This document shows positions 34,868-55,243 of a stretch of 64,000 nt of DNA, in pieces. Position numbers and translations under genes: made by a program. The notes under the pieces were generated by a model, which worked only from the letters and a program-made list of their open reading frames with translations, was not told the origin of the DNA and did not search any database. Location: assembly GCF_036324505.1 (NCBI RefSeq), contig NC_086360.1, forward strand, positions 4,782,546 to 4,846,545. The letters run 5' to 3'. Positions within the stretch are counted from its first letter, which is position 1. Every line of letters starts with the position of its first letter. Origin of the DNA: Eleginops maclovinus (lineage: Eukaryota > Chordata > Actinopteri > Perciformes > Eleginopidae).

Positions 34868-37100
34868 GTCAAAAGTACATACATCGGCCCCTTGCCATTA
34901 ATGTTAGCAACTAACCGAACAGAACAACCTCGGCCCCTCTGACCATCCTTTCCCTTACAAACACATCCCAGGCTTCTGCATTTCTGACGCTTTGAAGACA
35001 TTACCATTATCTACTCTCCCTTTTGTCTCCATATACTGTACATATCCTTGGAAGTGATATATATAATGAGTGGCATGCTCACGCTATCTGTGTCACCGGC
35101 AGGAGGTCATCAGGACCCAAACACAGAATAAGGAGAAGGGGTATAAAAGTATAACGAAAAGCTAGCTTTATTTAATAAAAGCTGTTCCAACAAAAACTTG
35201 AGAATGGCAAGCAGGCACGACCAACAAAAGGAAAAGTAGAAACCAGAAAGACTCGGAGGACACAGGAAGGCCGACCAGGGAGATCCATTTATAGTTGTTG
35301 TCTTTTGCAATCAAATGGAACAGTACATGCAACGGGGAAATTGACGATTCCGTAACAAATGAATAAATATTACAAAAGATCAGGGTAAAGTCATTTGGAT
35401 GTTTCCAATGCAGACAGGTTTATATAAATGCTTTGAGTTCACCACTGGTTCTCAAAGTTGGTCAACGCCACTTAAAAAAAAGAAATGGACAGAGCCTCCT
35501 CCATCAGGCAGCAAATGGAAAAGCGTTCTGGTTTCACTTAACTGGGCTCCATCTGCAAATAACTCTTAGGAAGTAAGTACATTACTTGAGCCGAGCAGAG
35601 CACCAAACACAAGCACCAATTACAAACGCACAGAAATATGCCACCTCTCTCTGATTTTAAATGAAAGGTCAGGGGGCAGCTGGCTCATGTGGAATCGGTT
35701 CTGTTGTGGTTTACAGTGTTTTTATTGAGTGTGGTTTCTATTTTCTGTTACAGCTGCTTTACAGCAGGCACAAGCTTCTCACTGACTGACTGGCTTATGG
35801 ATCAATGGAGTGGGGGGGACTGCTCATGTTACCAATAAAAGGTTTTGAGCAGGTAAGTAACAAAGGGTTATATTCTACAAGGGCCCCAGTCTTCAAACTG
35901 AAATAGAGACTTTTTGAACACATACTGTAACTCTCAGAACCCCCACTGTTTTTATTTTTATTTATTTCTGATGGAACCAGATTTACTATGAATGCTTTGT
36001 GATGCATATTACATTATTTCATGTTTTCATCAGCTGAATCTGCATTCTTTTCCATTTTGCTAACTTATTGATCTTGAGGCTTTACATTTATTTAGGCGAT
36101 TTAGATAATACCTCTTAAGGTTGAAGAACAACTAAATGACTCCTGAAGGATGGATAACTCTGATAAGCTCTGCACACCCATACTGGTGTTTTCTCTTACA
36201 CTGGCACATTTTTCCTGTGCTCAAGTCGAAGCTGGTTGGGGTTATGATGGTTATAAGGAGTTGTCACCAGTGTTCATATACAAAGAAGAGTAAAAAAGTA
36301 AAATTTGGCGTGGCACAGGCGTGACTAAGCTAACAAGGGGTTCAATGAGCCGTCTGTCAATCAGTCTTTAGCTATATACCTCATCAGTCCTAAGAAGGAG
36401 TGTAATCATTCAGAAATGCATTTTACTTCCAATTCCTCAAATACAGCGCTTAACATATCCGTTTAAGCGCCAGTTTGGCACATGAATAGCTTTGCTAAAG
36501 GTCCATAGTTATTCTGACCTGAGTAAAGATGGGAAGAGTTTGGGGTGGATGGATGGATGTCTCAAACACACATGCCCTTCAACCAGATTTATGTATTTAA
36601 GTTAAAGAGGACATATTTTGTATATATATTATATTTTGACAAACAATCAAATGTATTGGGAATTGATGTAGATTAATATGTGTTGAGGGGGAAAGCAAGC
36701 AGCCATTTTTATTTCAATTCCAACGTTCGTAATGAAAAATATTTGTTTCATTGATGTCCTCGTTCATTAAGTTTGTTTTGTGTTTGTTCATTCTTGTTAT
36801 ATGCTGAATAGATCCAACTTATGTTATGAAAACAGAGATATGAGGATTTTTTGTGTCAGTTTTACAATATAAAAAATGTCTAAAGCTATGAACCTGTAGG
36901 TGTGTGTGTAGCTACTGTACATGTTCATGTTCAGAGGTACAGTACGCTCCGTCCAAGAAGCTTTTGTTGGTTTTTATTTGAGAATAAGCCCCGCCCCCCC
37001 ACTGAGCACTCAGGATGCTTGAAAATTGAAGCACTTAACAACTGAGAAGTTTCCTCCTCAGAGCACTGTAAACCTCCAAGCCACCCACAGTGTGCATGTA
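34868..37100. other. Intergenic, no gene recognised
   Basis: Around 35100-35290 there is repeat-like text (AGGACCCAAACACAG and a minus-strand poly-A-type signal), perhaps an LTR or LINE fragment. Nothing else can be supported. Confidence 0.45.
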
Positions 37101-37266
<166 letters not shown>

Positions 37267-37542
37267 AGTAAAAAATGATAAACTAGATCTAAAATTGTAA
37301 AATTCCTCTATGTGGGACAGATAATGGTATTCTGGTTTTGTATCTTTTGGCTAATAAAACCACAATTACAGGACATACTATATAGTATATTGACAACAGC
37401 ATTACAAACTTAAAACTACAGAATGTAAAGAAAACAGACTATAAAATACTTCATAGCACGTCTTGCATTCTTCAACTTCTTTAGCGTTCAAATAATTTTA
37501 AAACTATTTTCATTGTTGGCATGCTATCCTTTTTGGCATTAG

Positions 37543-38190
37543 CTATGGCTGTAAACTTCTAGTAGTCTGAAGTAGTCTCGAGACAGGTCTTGGTCTAGAG
37601 ACCGTTCTCGAGACCACTTTTTAAAGGTCTTGGTCTTGTCTCTGAATCGACTTCATTTGTTCTCGTTCTTGTCTCGATCTCGGAACTATAGGACTCGAGA
37701 TTTTGTCAAGACCGGTCAAGACCACGACTGTGGCTGGGGATGTGATTGGACGTATAGGCTGGGACTACCTCCAACTTCTCCGGACACTTTGAAAACCTTA
37801 AAATTTACATTACTATATTTTGGATTTAGACTTGACTGATTTACTGTTTTTAAATGTTAAATCTTTTTGAATAAATATGATGATGTTGAATTTATATCTT
37901 ATTCTTTGTAGGTGGGTCTGTTTATGATGATGTCGATCCTTCAGCTCAAATTGACTTTGGTATCTTCCATATTTTATTGTGTGTGTTTTATGTAGTGTTG
38001 GACTCACACTAGTGTGGCTCAGTCTTGATTCGTTCTCACCCTGCCTTGGACTTGGTCCTGACTTGGTCTCAACCTCTTAAAGTCTTGTTCTTGTCTTGGC
38101 AAGACCGAATCAAGACCGAGTCTCGGTACGCTCCGGTCTTGGTCATGACTTGATCTCGGTTACGGTGGTCTTGACTACAACCCTAGTGGG
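37543..38190. repeat. Interspersed repeat rich in GTCTTGGTC/GTCTCGAGAC words
   Basis: The left part begins GGCTGTAAACTTCTAGTAG and the right end GTCTTGACTACAACC is its loose complement, so this is probably a decayed MITE with inverted ends. Internal AGACC/GGTCT words repeat on both strands and make it self-complementary. Confidence 0.6.
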
Positions 38191-38689
38191 AAGAGTTATC
38201 ATTAACACATTAATTCAAACAAAGATCTATGTACAACAACCCCAGAGTGCCCAGGATGCAGAAATAGAGCAAGATCTAATTTGCCAAAAAAATTTGAACT
38301 TCCTCTCAATAAGGGCTTAAAGGAAACAGGTCCCTCTCTGATAGTCCTGGTTTTCATTTTGGAACCTGTTGTTGTCCTTGATGTCGCTTAATGTACAGGA
38401 CATACTAGTGGTTTTTTACAGTTCTGTAAGGAAGCTGTTCATTGTACCCTGAAGGAACTGCTGGAGCATCTGCTAACTATCAGCTGCTGCATCCACTCTG
38501 ATGTCATCTCATCTGCTTATCCGTCATCGCCTATTTTCGAGCTCACAAAGAAATATTTCAAATATTGGAATAAGAGACATACTAATTCACTGCATCAGTA
38601 TTTTTTAAACTCAAAACTAATCATTTCTGTGCCAAATGGAAAAAAGGAATCCCTTGGATTAGTAATTCATCTACTTTAAGAGTTACATT

Positions 38690-39230
38690 TAATTTGGCTG
38701 AAGTTTTTGTCTAAAGCGACTTACAATAAATGCAATAACCCATAAAGGTACAAATGCAAAACAGTAAGTAACTTGCAGGTACATTCTCTTCAAATAAGCC
38801 AAACCAAGCCACCCAAAAGTGCAGGTGCATTCGTTTAAAATTACTTTTTAGGAAGGTTTAATTGCCAATGTGCAGGTAACAGGTGGCTTTTCGGTTTCAA
38901 CAGAAAATGTGTGGATTTCCTGCTGTCCTGATATCAATAGGGAGCTCGTTCCAGCATGTTGTAGATCAGATGGAAACAGGCGTGTCTTTGTTCAGGGGTA
39001 TCTAGGTCTTACTCGCAGTGAAGGAGGAGCAAGCCAATTGGCTGTTGCAAGACGAAGTGCAAGTTCTGGAATGTATTGCTTAATCAAGCCCCCAGGAAGT
39101 GCACCAGCAAAGTTCTTTAGTGGCCAACAGGGGTACTACAAGCACATTCTAGTTTGTGACATCATTTGTGCCCAGAAAGACTTTTTCCCATTGCCTTGTA
39201 TTGGGAAAAAGACGTCAGTGTAAACATTTT
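38690..39230. repeat. SINE-like or other fish interspersed repeat
   Basis: The phrase AAAGCGACTTACAATAAATG and the following GGGAGCTCGTTCCAGCATG segment are typical of widespread fish repeats. The family was not identified; the frame at 38870-39223 is therefore not called as a gene. Confidence 0.45.
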
Positions 39231-42200
39231 TAAAAAATAAAACAACTACCAAGTACGAACACTTGAATAACCCTTATTTAAATCATCAGGGTCTGAAAGT
39301 TGTAACATTTACTTAAGGCTCTCGATTAGTTTGAATGACCTGAGAGTGGGAGAAACTCTAGTATGCGTGCTCTATGGACCCACATATGGATACTTTTTTT
39401 GAATCTACAGTTGCTTCATTTTGGGTTTCGTGCGCACTCTCATAGAAATGAAAGCTACTCCGCAGTTTAACCATGTACAGTACTGCATGTAGGAAGGACA
39501 ACTCAGCAACCGTGCATCAGTTACATTTTCTTATACTTGATTTATAACGTTGTAGCCATAAGATTAAAAGACAGTTGTGTTTGCAGCATCACAACTTGAT
39601 TTATTTAACTTGTCACATTTACTAAACACTATTGAAAAGTTATCACTATATTCTGTATGTGTTTATCTGAATAAAGGGAATATAATGTTCAATAGCATGT
39701 TTTCATTAGAGTGCGATCACCTGAAACTAAGAATTGTTTTATTTTGTTTAGAGTGAGCCTTTCATATCATACATACCATATTTTGGGGGTAGGCCACATA
39801 AAAAGTTGGCGCATATGGCCAATATAGTTTGTTTGCAATGCATAAAAAATACCCAAATCTTCCGTTTACATATAGCCCATAGGGGGGCGCACTTGGGTTT
39901 ACCTCAACTCTGCCTCCAAACTCCTGGGTCTGGTTCCCCACACGCTCTCTGGATTCAGCATTCAGTGAACTTGCATGGCCTAATGATTTATGAAAAGGGC
40001 TCAAAGTAGATATATAGAATCGGAGGATGAAACCCTCTTTATTGTCACATACATGCACACAGCAAAGCACACAGTGAAATGTGTCCCCTGCATTTAACCA
40101 ATCCTAGTAAGTCTTTTGGAAAGCCCTGATGGGCTTTTACGTAACCTAAGGACCACTCTAGCCTCTCTGTATGCTTGTGAAGGGAGAGCTAAGTGAAATG
40201 GCTATTCAGTTGTTTGTAATCTGCAACCATTGGTCCCTTGAGACTGCAAAATGATGTTTATGAGTGCAATATGATATAAAGTGGACTTTACTAGGAATGT
40301 AAATCTACTGCTGCATCCTTAAAGTTGATTTAATTCCCTGATCACCAGTTTCTACCCAGGTTCTGTTCAGGAGGAGAAATGCTAAAAGTTCCTCCATTAG
40401 CATTAGGTAGCCACGCAGTAGCTAGCAGTGAGCTAGCATACAGCAGCAACATATGTGTGTAGTTAAAGCAATTCCTTCATGCTAAAGGAAAAAGTGATCA
40501 AGCTGAACAACAGATCCTTTTTTATGACATTTGTGTTAAGATCAAAGGCATGCCCGACTAGCGCAGCACTATGCACTTCCCTTTCAGGAATACAAGGCAG
40601 CAACCACTGCTGTTTCCAACGAGAAGCAGGTGTGGGCCTGATATAAGCCCTTTAAACAGCCTCATAATGAGGGCTGGCCACCTGGAGGGGCCTCCTGCAC
40701 ATAAAGAGACACATAAAGAGCAATGGAAATACAACAGCACTGCCTGCATCACCACCAGCATCATTATGCCCTTGTGTGTAAACGACAATGCAAGAAAAAG
40801 AGGGTTTTTAATCATGCCACGTAAAGCACGTATACATTACAAATGATAGAGAGTGACAGTATGACGTTCAATGTGATTGAATTTATGTCAGGGTATGTAA
40901 GTAGTTCAGTACCATACAACAAATCTAAAATGCCAAGTCAGCCTTTGGGTCAAACATCTGAACTTAAGTTCATCATGAATTTAACAGTATGAATAGTTAA
41001 AGGGGTTACAAAGTCGTGTTTATAAATGAAATAGAGAAGAGTAGATTTATTCACCCATTTTAAAAAAAATAATCAAACTACAGTATATGTTTCTTCCTGC
41101 TTTCGGTCTGAGGGGTTAACAGCTTTAAACTCTGGAATCATGACAGGCCTGTTTTATCCAGCAAGGACCCTCTAGATGGAATTTTGATTCAATCATTACC
41201 ATAGTCTTTTCTTGCACAGCCTGAAATGAGTGTAAGGGACTGCAGCCACTGCTTTCACTTCTTTTGCAACAAAATAGGCCAATAGAGATTCAAAGCTTTC
41301 AGCAGATAGATTTAATTTTTTTAATCAAAAGCTACTTAACCATTCTGCATTTTGAAACCCCTCCACTCTGAAATACAACATGCTAAACATTTACCTTTTT
41401 TAAAGTAAAGGACAGCCACCTCTTTCTGTCACTTTGTGTAAAGTTGCCAAATGCAGCTGTGACACAGCTGTTGTTTCGAGGCTGTTGCTGCTGTTTGGGT
41501 TTGGCTGAAGTTTAAACTGTAATTGTGAGGGGCCCAAAAAAAATGCAAAAATATAATTTTCAACTCAGTTTTTAGGACAATGTGTCAAACCGCTGCTTTA
41601 GTCTTGCAATTATTTTAGACAATCCTGCGTTCACCTCCCTGTAAAACCAAGGCTTAACCTACCTTGAACAAGTTTTAGCTAAATATGCTACTTGTGATTT
41701 AAACACATATTGTTAATCTCTCTACGGTGGCCGACAGGTGCAAATGCGCTGCAACAACCCAAAACATTTCCGATGAGAAAACAAGCTGCATATTCCGAAA
41801 CAATGCAAATAAGAAAACAGATTTGTGCCAAAACACATAGAAATGACCAAAAAATACAGCTGCAGCATTTAGAAAAAATGTACTTATATTATGAACCATG
41901 CCTAACATAAGCAAGTTGTTGAAGATATTTCTTAATTTGCATGCATTTTTGCACATTTTTGTTTTATATTTTCATTGTTTTTCAAACTGTTAACATGGAC
42001 GTTTCGGGACGTTTTAGCACCTGTTGGCCACCATATTTCACAGTGTCAAGATCAGCGCAAAATGGATTCTCTAAAACATATCTGTAAGAGCCATTTTAAT
42101 GAAAGGTCATGCTTGGGTTGGGATTGTAACAATTGGGTGTTATTTACTGTGTGGTGTCCTTTCACCTGATTAGGTGTGTCTGACCCCGGAAAGGTATATG

Positions 42201-42998
42201 ATTTTTGATTGTTTGTTAAGCCAATTCATGGAATATTGAATGACAATGAACTTCGTTATGCAAAAACACAATACAATAATGGATTTTATTATGTCCGCAT
42301 GTGAAAGCCTACCGATTCAACACTAACGGTATCGTATCAACACAGTATAACGTGTTGGCCAAGAAATTCCTGGGAGTTAAAACACCACATATAAGCTTTA
42401 GTATTAAGATCCTATGCAGTGTTCGAACTATGCCGAGATTTTCGGGGGGTCCCATTTTTCTCTCGGGGGGGGGGGGGGGGGGGCGCTTGCTCTTGCGCTT
42501 GACTTGACTGATATTTTAGAGACCCCCCAACATTTCCCAAATCATGTTTTCGGGGGATCTCATGTCAGTTTCAGGGGGTCTCGGATCCCCCGAGTCCCCC
42601 CGTAGTATGCATTCTATGCATTTGAAACGTTCAGTTTTTAAGTGTCTGTGCTTTTTTCCGTTGTGTGCACTTTGAAAACTCATACAGATGCAGTTTATAT
42701 GAACTTAAGTGAGAGCTCCAAATGGCCACTTATTGGCGATCTCCACTCTCAGGGTGGATCCTGGTTAAAATGTTTAAGGTCATTTAAGGAATGATTCAGA
42801 GGCCACATCAAAATCCCGCTTACAAAACCTGCTTACACAACCCTGCCTCCCTCCCTCTCTCCCTCCTCCCTCCCCTCCACAGTAGTGGCTGCTGTGCTGC
42901 AAAACTTGAGAGAAACTCTTCAGATCCGGCTGCGTGTGTGGGGGGAAGAAGCAAAGAGTTTCTTTCTTTATTTAAAACATCTTAATTTATTGTCAACA
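39231..42998. other. Intergenic, no gene recognised
   Basis: Contains a LINE/SINE-tail-like patch near 40025-40110 (TTTATTGTCACATACATGCA) and a G-run of about 18 at 42465-42482 in a GGGGGTC-rich repeat fragment. The last part holds the likely lysyl oxidase promoter, with a CCTCCC-rich tract at 42846-42880. Confidence 0.45.
42465..42482 (+). repeat. Homopolymer G run
   Basis: About 18 consecutive G bases, flanked by further GGGG words on the same strand to about 42600; a possible quadruplex former and an assembly-error hotspot. Confidence 0.9.
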
Positions 42999-50052
<7,054 letters not shown>

Positions 50053-50206
50053 TTTAAATTCTGCAACATGAGCTTGCAAACGGAGAAAAAAGGGGAATGC
50101 CAAAGAAGAATGAAGCTTAAAATGACAATAATAATGTTATTATTAAAGGTCTTTTCAAAACCAATTTATGCAAACTCTATAACTGTAACAGCCTTACAAA
50201 AATAAA
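50053..50206 (+). other. Lysyl oxidase 3' UTR
   Basis: Follows the TGA of exon 7; AATAAA at 50201-50206 is a likely polyadenylation signal. Confidence 0.6.
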
Positions 50207-51921
50207 AGTTTTAATGGCCATAGCATATTAAACTGACCTGCTTTTCCATTTGTGAATATAAGAATATCTTTGCTTTATTTATGTTTATGAACAAGATTTG
50301 TTATTCAGTGTTTGTAGCTTTTATGAATTTGGAATATCTGGTTGTACAGTTAGTTGCATCATCTGCATAACATTAAGTATTTCATATCAATTTAAATCTT
50401 GCTATTTTATGAGTAAAATGTCAGCTCATACAGTACATATTATATTACATCTACATAAGGTCACAATAACATTAGTTTTATTTGTTAAAAATCAGTACAC
50501 AACAACAACACCAGAAAACGAATTATTTAGATCTTTTGATGAGACCATTTAATGAGAAGATTCAGGGGTGTTTTAATCCACTCAAAGAGCTTGCTTAGAT
50601 TGAACCCACAAACAGGTGTTGACTCTATAGTTGATACTTTGTCTATAGGGAGCTGTCCTGCTTTTCAAAGGTTCCTTCCATTTTGCTTTGGGACAATGAT
50701 TTCATGTTTTTCTTTGATAAAACACATGGTTAGAGAGTGCAAGGTATACATGATCTGTTAGAAAACGTTTTAACTTTAAATTATAATTATTTTCTTTGTC
50801 ATTTAGTAGCTCTTTATGAGGGCAGTTGTTTGTGAAGTTGACAGAACAAGTTTGTTTCCATGAGAACATCATCGATTTCATTAAAGAACTGGATAGACAA
50901 CCTTTAGAAACCAGTTGGTCAAATTTTCTGATTTTACAACCATTTTCTCTTAATCATAGAATAACCATTTGGTGATCACAGATTGAACGGGACTTACATG
51001 CATGGTCTGCTTGTTGTTCTTTATAATTATTTGTGATATATCTGAAAAATGTACCAACATTTATTGTGAATGTCATGTTTTACATTTTAGAAATTCAACA
51101 ATGGCCAAATCAGTTTCTGTCAGAACTTCCTGTTATTTCACTATTGATGTTAGTCTGTTCATTATTAGCGCTGTAGAGTAGATTTAAACAATCACACTCA
51201 CTCAGTGGGACATATTTGGTCTAAACCCTGCTTGTTTTCAGATTTAGAAACGAATACCTTTCAGTGTGTGTACAACACAACCTGTGAGCACACACACTTG
51301 CAGAGCTGTATATAGGCGAGCTCACCCCAATGCTTGAAACCTGCATTACTGCTTGATATCACATAATAAAGCTTGCTTGAGTGTGAACACTTTGATTCTG
51401 AAAGTGTAACTTAACTGCTCTTAACTAATGTTCTTAATATTTTTCACTCAATAGATTTCAAATCTACATTCAAAGGTTATTTGGAAAGAGCTCTCCAGGC
51501 TTGGCAGTACAACAGCCTTTTATGCTTTTCTTTGCCATAAATTGTGTGTCACTTTGGACTGGATGAAATAGTTCAGGATAGTGCTTTTAACACACTTGAA
51601 ATGTTCTCGCTTGCTTGGTTTGAAAACATAAAAAAAGCCATAATCTGTTCATTGGGGACAATAACATCAATGCTATTTTTCATTGCTGTTGCCGGCCACT
51701 GTGGCTAACGTGAACATACTACTACCCTGAGTGGAGTACAGTAGCCTACACCCTTTACGTTTGAATTGTAGTGTAGTAGAAGATTCAAAAAATGGAATTA
51801 CTCAACTAAAGTAAGTATCTCAAAAGTATACTTAAGTAAAGTGAGCAAATGCTAAAAAAATAAATAAACATTCACATCACAAATAGCATTGATGTTATTG
51901 TTCCCAATGAACAGATTATGT
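50207..51921. other. Intergenic, no gene recognised
   Basis: Short frames only. 51712-51860 carries remnants of the TACTC/AAGTA-type MITE. Confidence 0.5.
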
Positions 51922-52059
51922 CACATCACATGATTACCCTATATTTAGTGTTTTTTAAATTATAATTCCTGATAGTCTTGAGGTTTTACCAATTACATTG
52001 TGCCTTCTGCACTGTGCATTCAGCGTGTTGTGCAACGAGGCCTGGAACGTGAACGCATC

Positions 52060-52154
52060 TTAAGTTTATTATAGGTGACCGGAAGAGCAGACTCCGCCCC
52101 TCTGCCTCTGATATTTGGACTTGAATCTGACCTCAGAAACCTTCAGAAATACAG
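52060..52154 (+). other. Non-coding first exon of the butyrophilin-like gene
   Basis: GC-richer stretch (AGCAGACTCCGCCCCTCTGC) ending at a good donor, AATACAG|GTATGG, at 52154. The coding exon starts after an acceptor at 55234, so an upstream UTR exon is needed. The 5' limit is a guess. Confidence 0.55.
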
Positions 52155-52443
52155 GTATGGAGATGTTTTTATTCATGTATCGTTATCGTGTGTTTGGCTT
52201 GGGCTCGATATAAACAATATATTTTATTTGTGATAAAAGAGGTCATCCTCCGTGTGGTCTTCTCAGTGCCAAGTGCCTTGGGAGTGGAACATGTACCAAC
52301 GGAGTTCGTAGAAAATAATACAGATGTTATAATGGGTTCAATATCTATATTTCATCCCGGTCCCTACACCTCCTAAAATGCAGGATAGTTTGAGATTCAA
52401 ATAGATTTATTTCTGTATTTTTCTGTTTATTTATCGCTAACAT

Positions 52444-52455
52444 GAAAGTGAAACT
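52444..52455 (+). promoter_or_regulatory. Interferon-stimulated response element-like site
   Basis: GAAAGTGAAACT matches the ISRE core GAAANNGAAACT exactly, about 290 bp downstream of exon 1. The same site is kept in copy B at 62471-62482. This suggests interferon-responsive expression of the immune-type gene; binding is not shown. Confidence 0.5.
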
Positions 52456-53568
52456 AAACCCTCAAACACAAAGTGATAGTGTATTTACGGCCAAATTGTT
52501 CACTTTATTCAGTTTATATGATCGTATATAAGTACATATCACATAAGATACCTCAAGTTTAGGCATGGATTCACGCTCCAGCTGTGATTGCAGTTTTAAA
52601 CGTGTACATGAGCAGCAGAGAGCGACACTGTGTGGAGGTTGATGAATTAATATCATTCATCTCAAGATTTAATGTGAAGAACGTTTCGCTATACTCGTAT
52701 GGATGTATTTTCATGTTATGGTATTAGGGAAATATTGTACTTTTCACTGTACTTAAGCATTTGGTTAGTTCAGTTACTGTGTAGATTACAATTAAAGGTG
52801 AAAAGGTGATTATACGTTTCTGATAAAAATGTACAAATAACCAGTGTTGGAAGAAGAACTCAGATTAATTCATTTCAAAGCTTTATTGTCATGTGAACAG
52901 TGGCTACAGTGTAGATAGGGCAATAACAAACTCCTAGGCTCCTTCAACAACACTACTTTATATAGGACATAAAACCAATAAAAATAGAGAAAGAAAAACA
53001 GACAGAATATAAATAAAATAGTAAATAAAAATAGTGCAAAAAGAAGTATATACACGTAAATGGAATATGATGTATAAATAAATAAATGCAAGATGCAATG
53101 TAAAAAGTACAAATACGTTTGACCTCAAATATTTGATTCGTAAAACTCTTAATTTCTCAGTGTTACTCATGTAAAGGTACAAAATGATTAGCATCAAAAT
53201 ATACTCAAAGTACACAAAGTAAATCTACTCATTCTGCCCAGTGGCCCACTTCATTATACAAAAGTATTAATCAGAAAGTACTTGTTATGCAGAATTGATC
53301 TTCTCACAGTATTCAATAATTATGGTTTTAGTATTATCCTGTTTTATACATACAGTAACAACATTTTACAATTTTACACAGATACATTTGACCAAGTGTA
53401 GATAGTAGTATAGTATTGAATTACACTATCATCTGCATTTCATGTTTTCATAAGTAACGAGTGTAAAATAAATATAGTGAAGTAAAAAGGACAATATTTG
53501 CCTCTAAAATGTAGTGGAGTAGACATATAAAGTTGCATTTCATTGAAATACATAAGTAAAGCATAAAT

Positions 53569-54770
53569 ACAAAAAAAAGGTCACCACCTGCAGATAGGTA
53601 AGAGCCTCCCATTGGATAATTACTGCATGGGTGATTATGTTTCAGCTGGCAGCATGTTATGTAACCCTAACTGATGCAGTGAGTAGTTTCTCATTTGTTA
53701 AACAGTCATGTCAAAAGACATATCCTGTGGTCGTGGAAAATACGTGAATCTGTTTCAGAAGGGTCAAATTATGGGCATGCATCAAGCAGAGAAAACATCC
53801 AAGGAGATTGCTGAAACCACTGAAATAGGGATAAGAACTGTCCCACGCATTATTAAAAACTGGAAGGACAGTGGGGAAACGTTATCTTCCAGGACGGAAT
53901 GTGGTCGGAAAAACCTCTTGAATGATCGTGATCGGCGATCACTTCAACGTTTGGTGAAATCAAATGGTAGAAAAACACCAAAAGAAGTCACGGCTATGTT
54001 TAATAGTGAAAGTAAGAACATTTCCACACACACAATGCGAAGGGAACTCAGGGGATTGGGACTAAACAGCTGTGTAGCCGTAAGAAAAGCAGCTGTCAGT
54101 GAGGCTTATCGGAAAAAACTACTTCAATTTGTTAGGGAGCATAAAGATTGGACTCTGGAGCAATGGAAGAAGGTCATGTGGTCTGATGAGTCCAGGTTTA
54201 CGCTGTTCCACAGTGATGGGCGCATCAGGGTAAGAAGAGAGGTGTCTGAAGTGATGCACCCATCATGCTAGTGCCTACTGTACAAGCCTGTGGGGGCAGT
54301 GTTATGATCTGGGGTTGCTGCAGTTGGTCTGGTCTAGGTTCAGCAACGTTATGTGCCCAAAGAATGAGGTCAGCTGACTACCTGAATATACTGAATGACC
54401 AGGTTATTCCATCAATGGATTTTTTCTTCCTTGATGGCACGGGCATGTTCCAAGATGACAATGCCAAGATCCATCGGGTTCAGGTGAAGAGGGCATGAGA
54501 CATCATTTTCACACATGGATTGGCCCCCACAGAGTCCAGACCTGAACCCGATTGAGAATCTTTGGGATGTGCTGGAAAAGACTTTGCGCAGTGGTCAGAA
54601 TCTCCCGTCATTAATCCAAGATCTTGGCGAAAAATGAATCAAGACAGAAATAAATGTGACATTGCAGAAGCTTGTGGAATCGATGCCACAGAGAATGTGT
54701 GCCGTAATCAAAGTTAAAGGCGGTCCAACGAATATTAGAGTGTGTGCCCTTTTTTTTGGCCAGGCAGTGT
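53569..54770 (+). mobile_element. Tc1-like DNA transposon, left end truncated
   Basis: Right end GGCCAGGCAGTGTA with TTTTTTTT before it; the left side starts within the matching AAAAAAAAGGTCACC region but lacks the outermost bases. Absent from the homologous place in copy B of the duplication. Confidence 0.75.
53708..54765 (+). pseudogene. Broken Tc1-like transposase
   Basis: The frame starts MSKDISCGRGKYVNLF with paired helix-turn-helix segments (AEKTSKEIAETTEIG, KTPKEVTAMFNSES). It contains the first catalytic Asp in VMWSDESRFTLF. A frameshift near 54260 moves to the frame with [12 protein letters not shown] and the second Asp in [10 protein letters not shown]. After about 54490 the frame shifts again and reaches [15 protein letters not shown] with the third acid, then stops. 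All three acids remain, but at least two frameshifts make it inactive. Confidence 0.85.
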
Positions 54771-55243
54771 ATGAACAAAAAGTACAATACTTGATGAAAC
54801 AAAATGAGCCCTGCTAATTGTATTAATTCATCGATAATTTCAATTTAATAGAAAATAATAATAAATAATAATTATTCTGAATAGTTTACAATGAGTATTT
54901 CTGGCTATATTTTTCTACTTATACTTTATTACATTTAATGACTAAACATTTTAAGCCAGGAAATACCGTGGTATTGCTTCTTTATATAATCTTCTAACAT
55001 GGCCGCAATAACGTTCATGAATTAAAATATATAGTTTTTGCATATCTTTATCTACCTAAATTGGTATTACATGCACAAGCAGATAGACATACTATATGCA
55101 TGCAAATATACATGCATACACTTCTCACATTGCACACACATGCACGTACGTTGCAGACATTCAGGCATGCATGCAAACACACACAGAAACACTTACTGTA
55201 AACATGTCATGGTTTTACTGCTTTTATGTTTCAGAGCTCCAGG

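Larger units (their letters stand above)
51922..55010 (+). repeat. Segmental duplication, copy A (promoter, exon 1 and intron 1 of the butyrophilin-like gene)
   Basis: Matches 61947-64000 from the CACATGATTACCCTATATTT block, through exon 1, to AGGAAATACCGTGGTATTGC near 54980. Copy A alone has the Tc1-like insertion at 53569-54770, and copy B alone has about 200 bp near 62985-63180. Confidence 0.85.

Noticed and set aside
38870..39223. 117-codon frame as a host gene
   Set aside because: Lies in an interspersed repeat and has no coding signature.
52188..52376. Small protein conserved at 52188 and 62215
   Set aside because: Conservation only reflects the recent segmental duplication; it lies in intron 1 and shows no family motif, and the frame begins at a poor start context.
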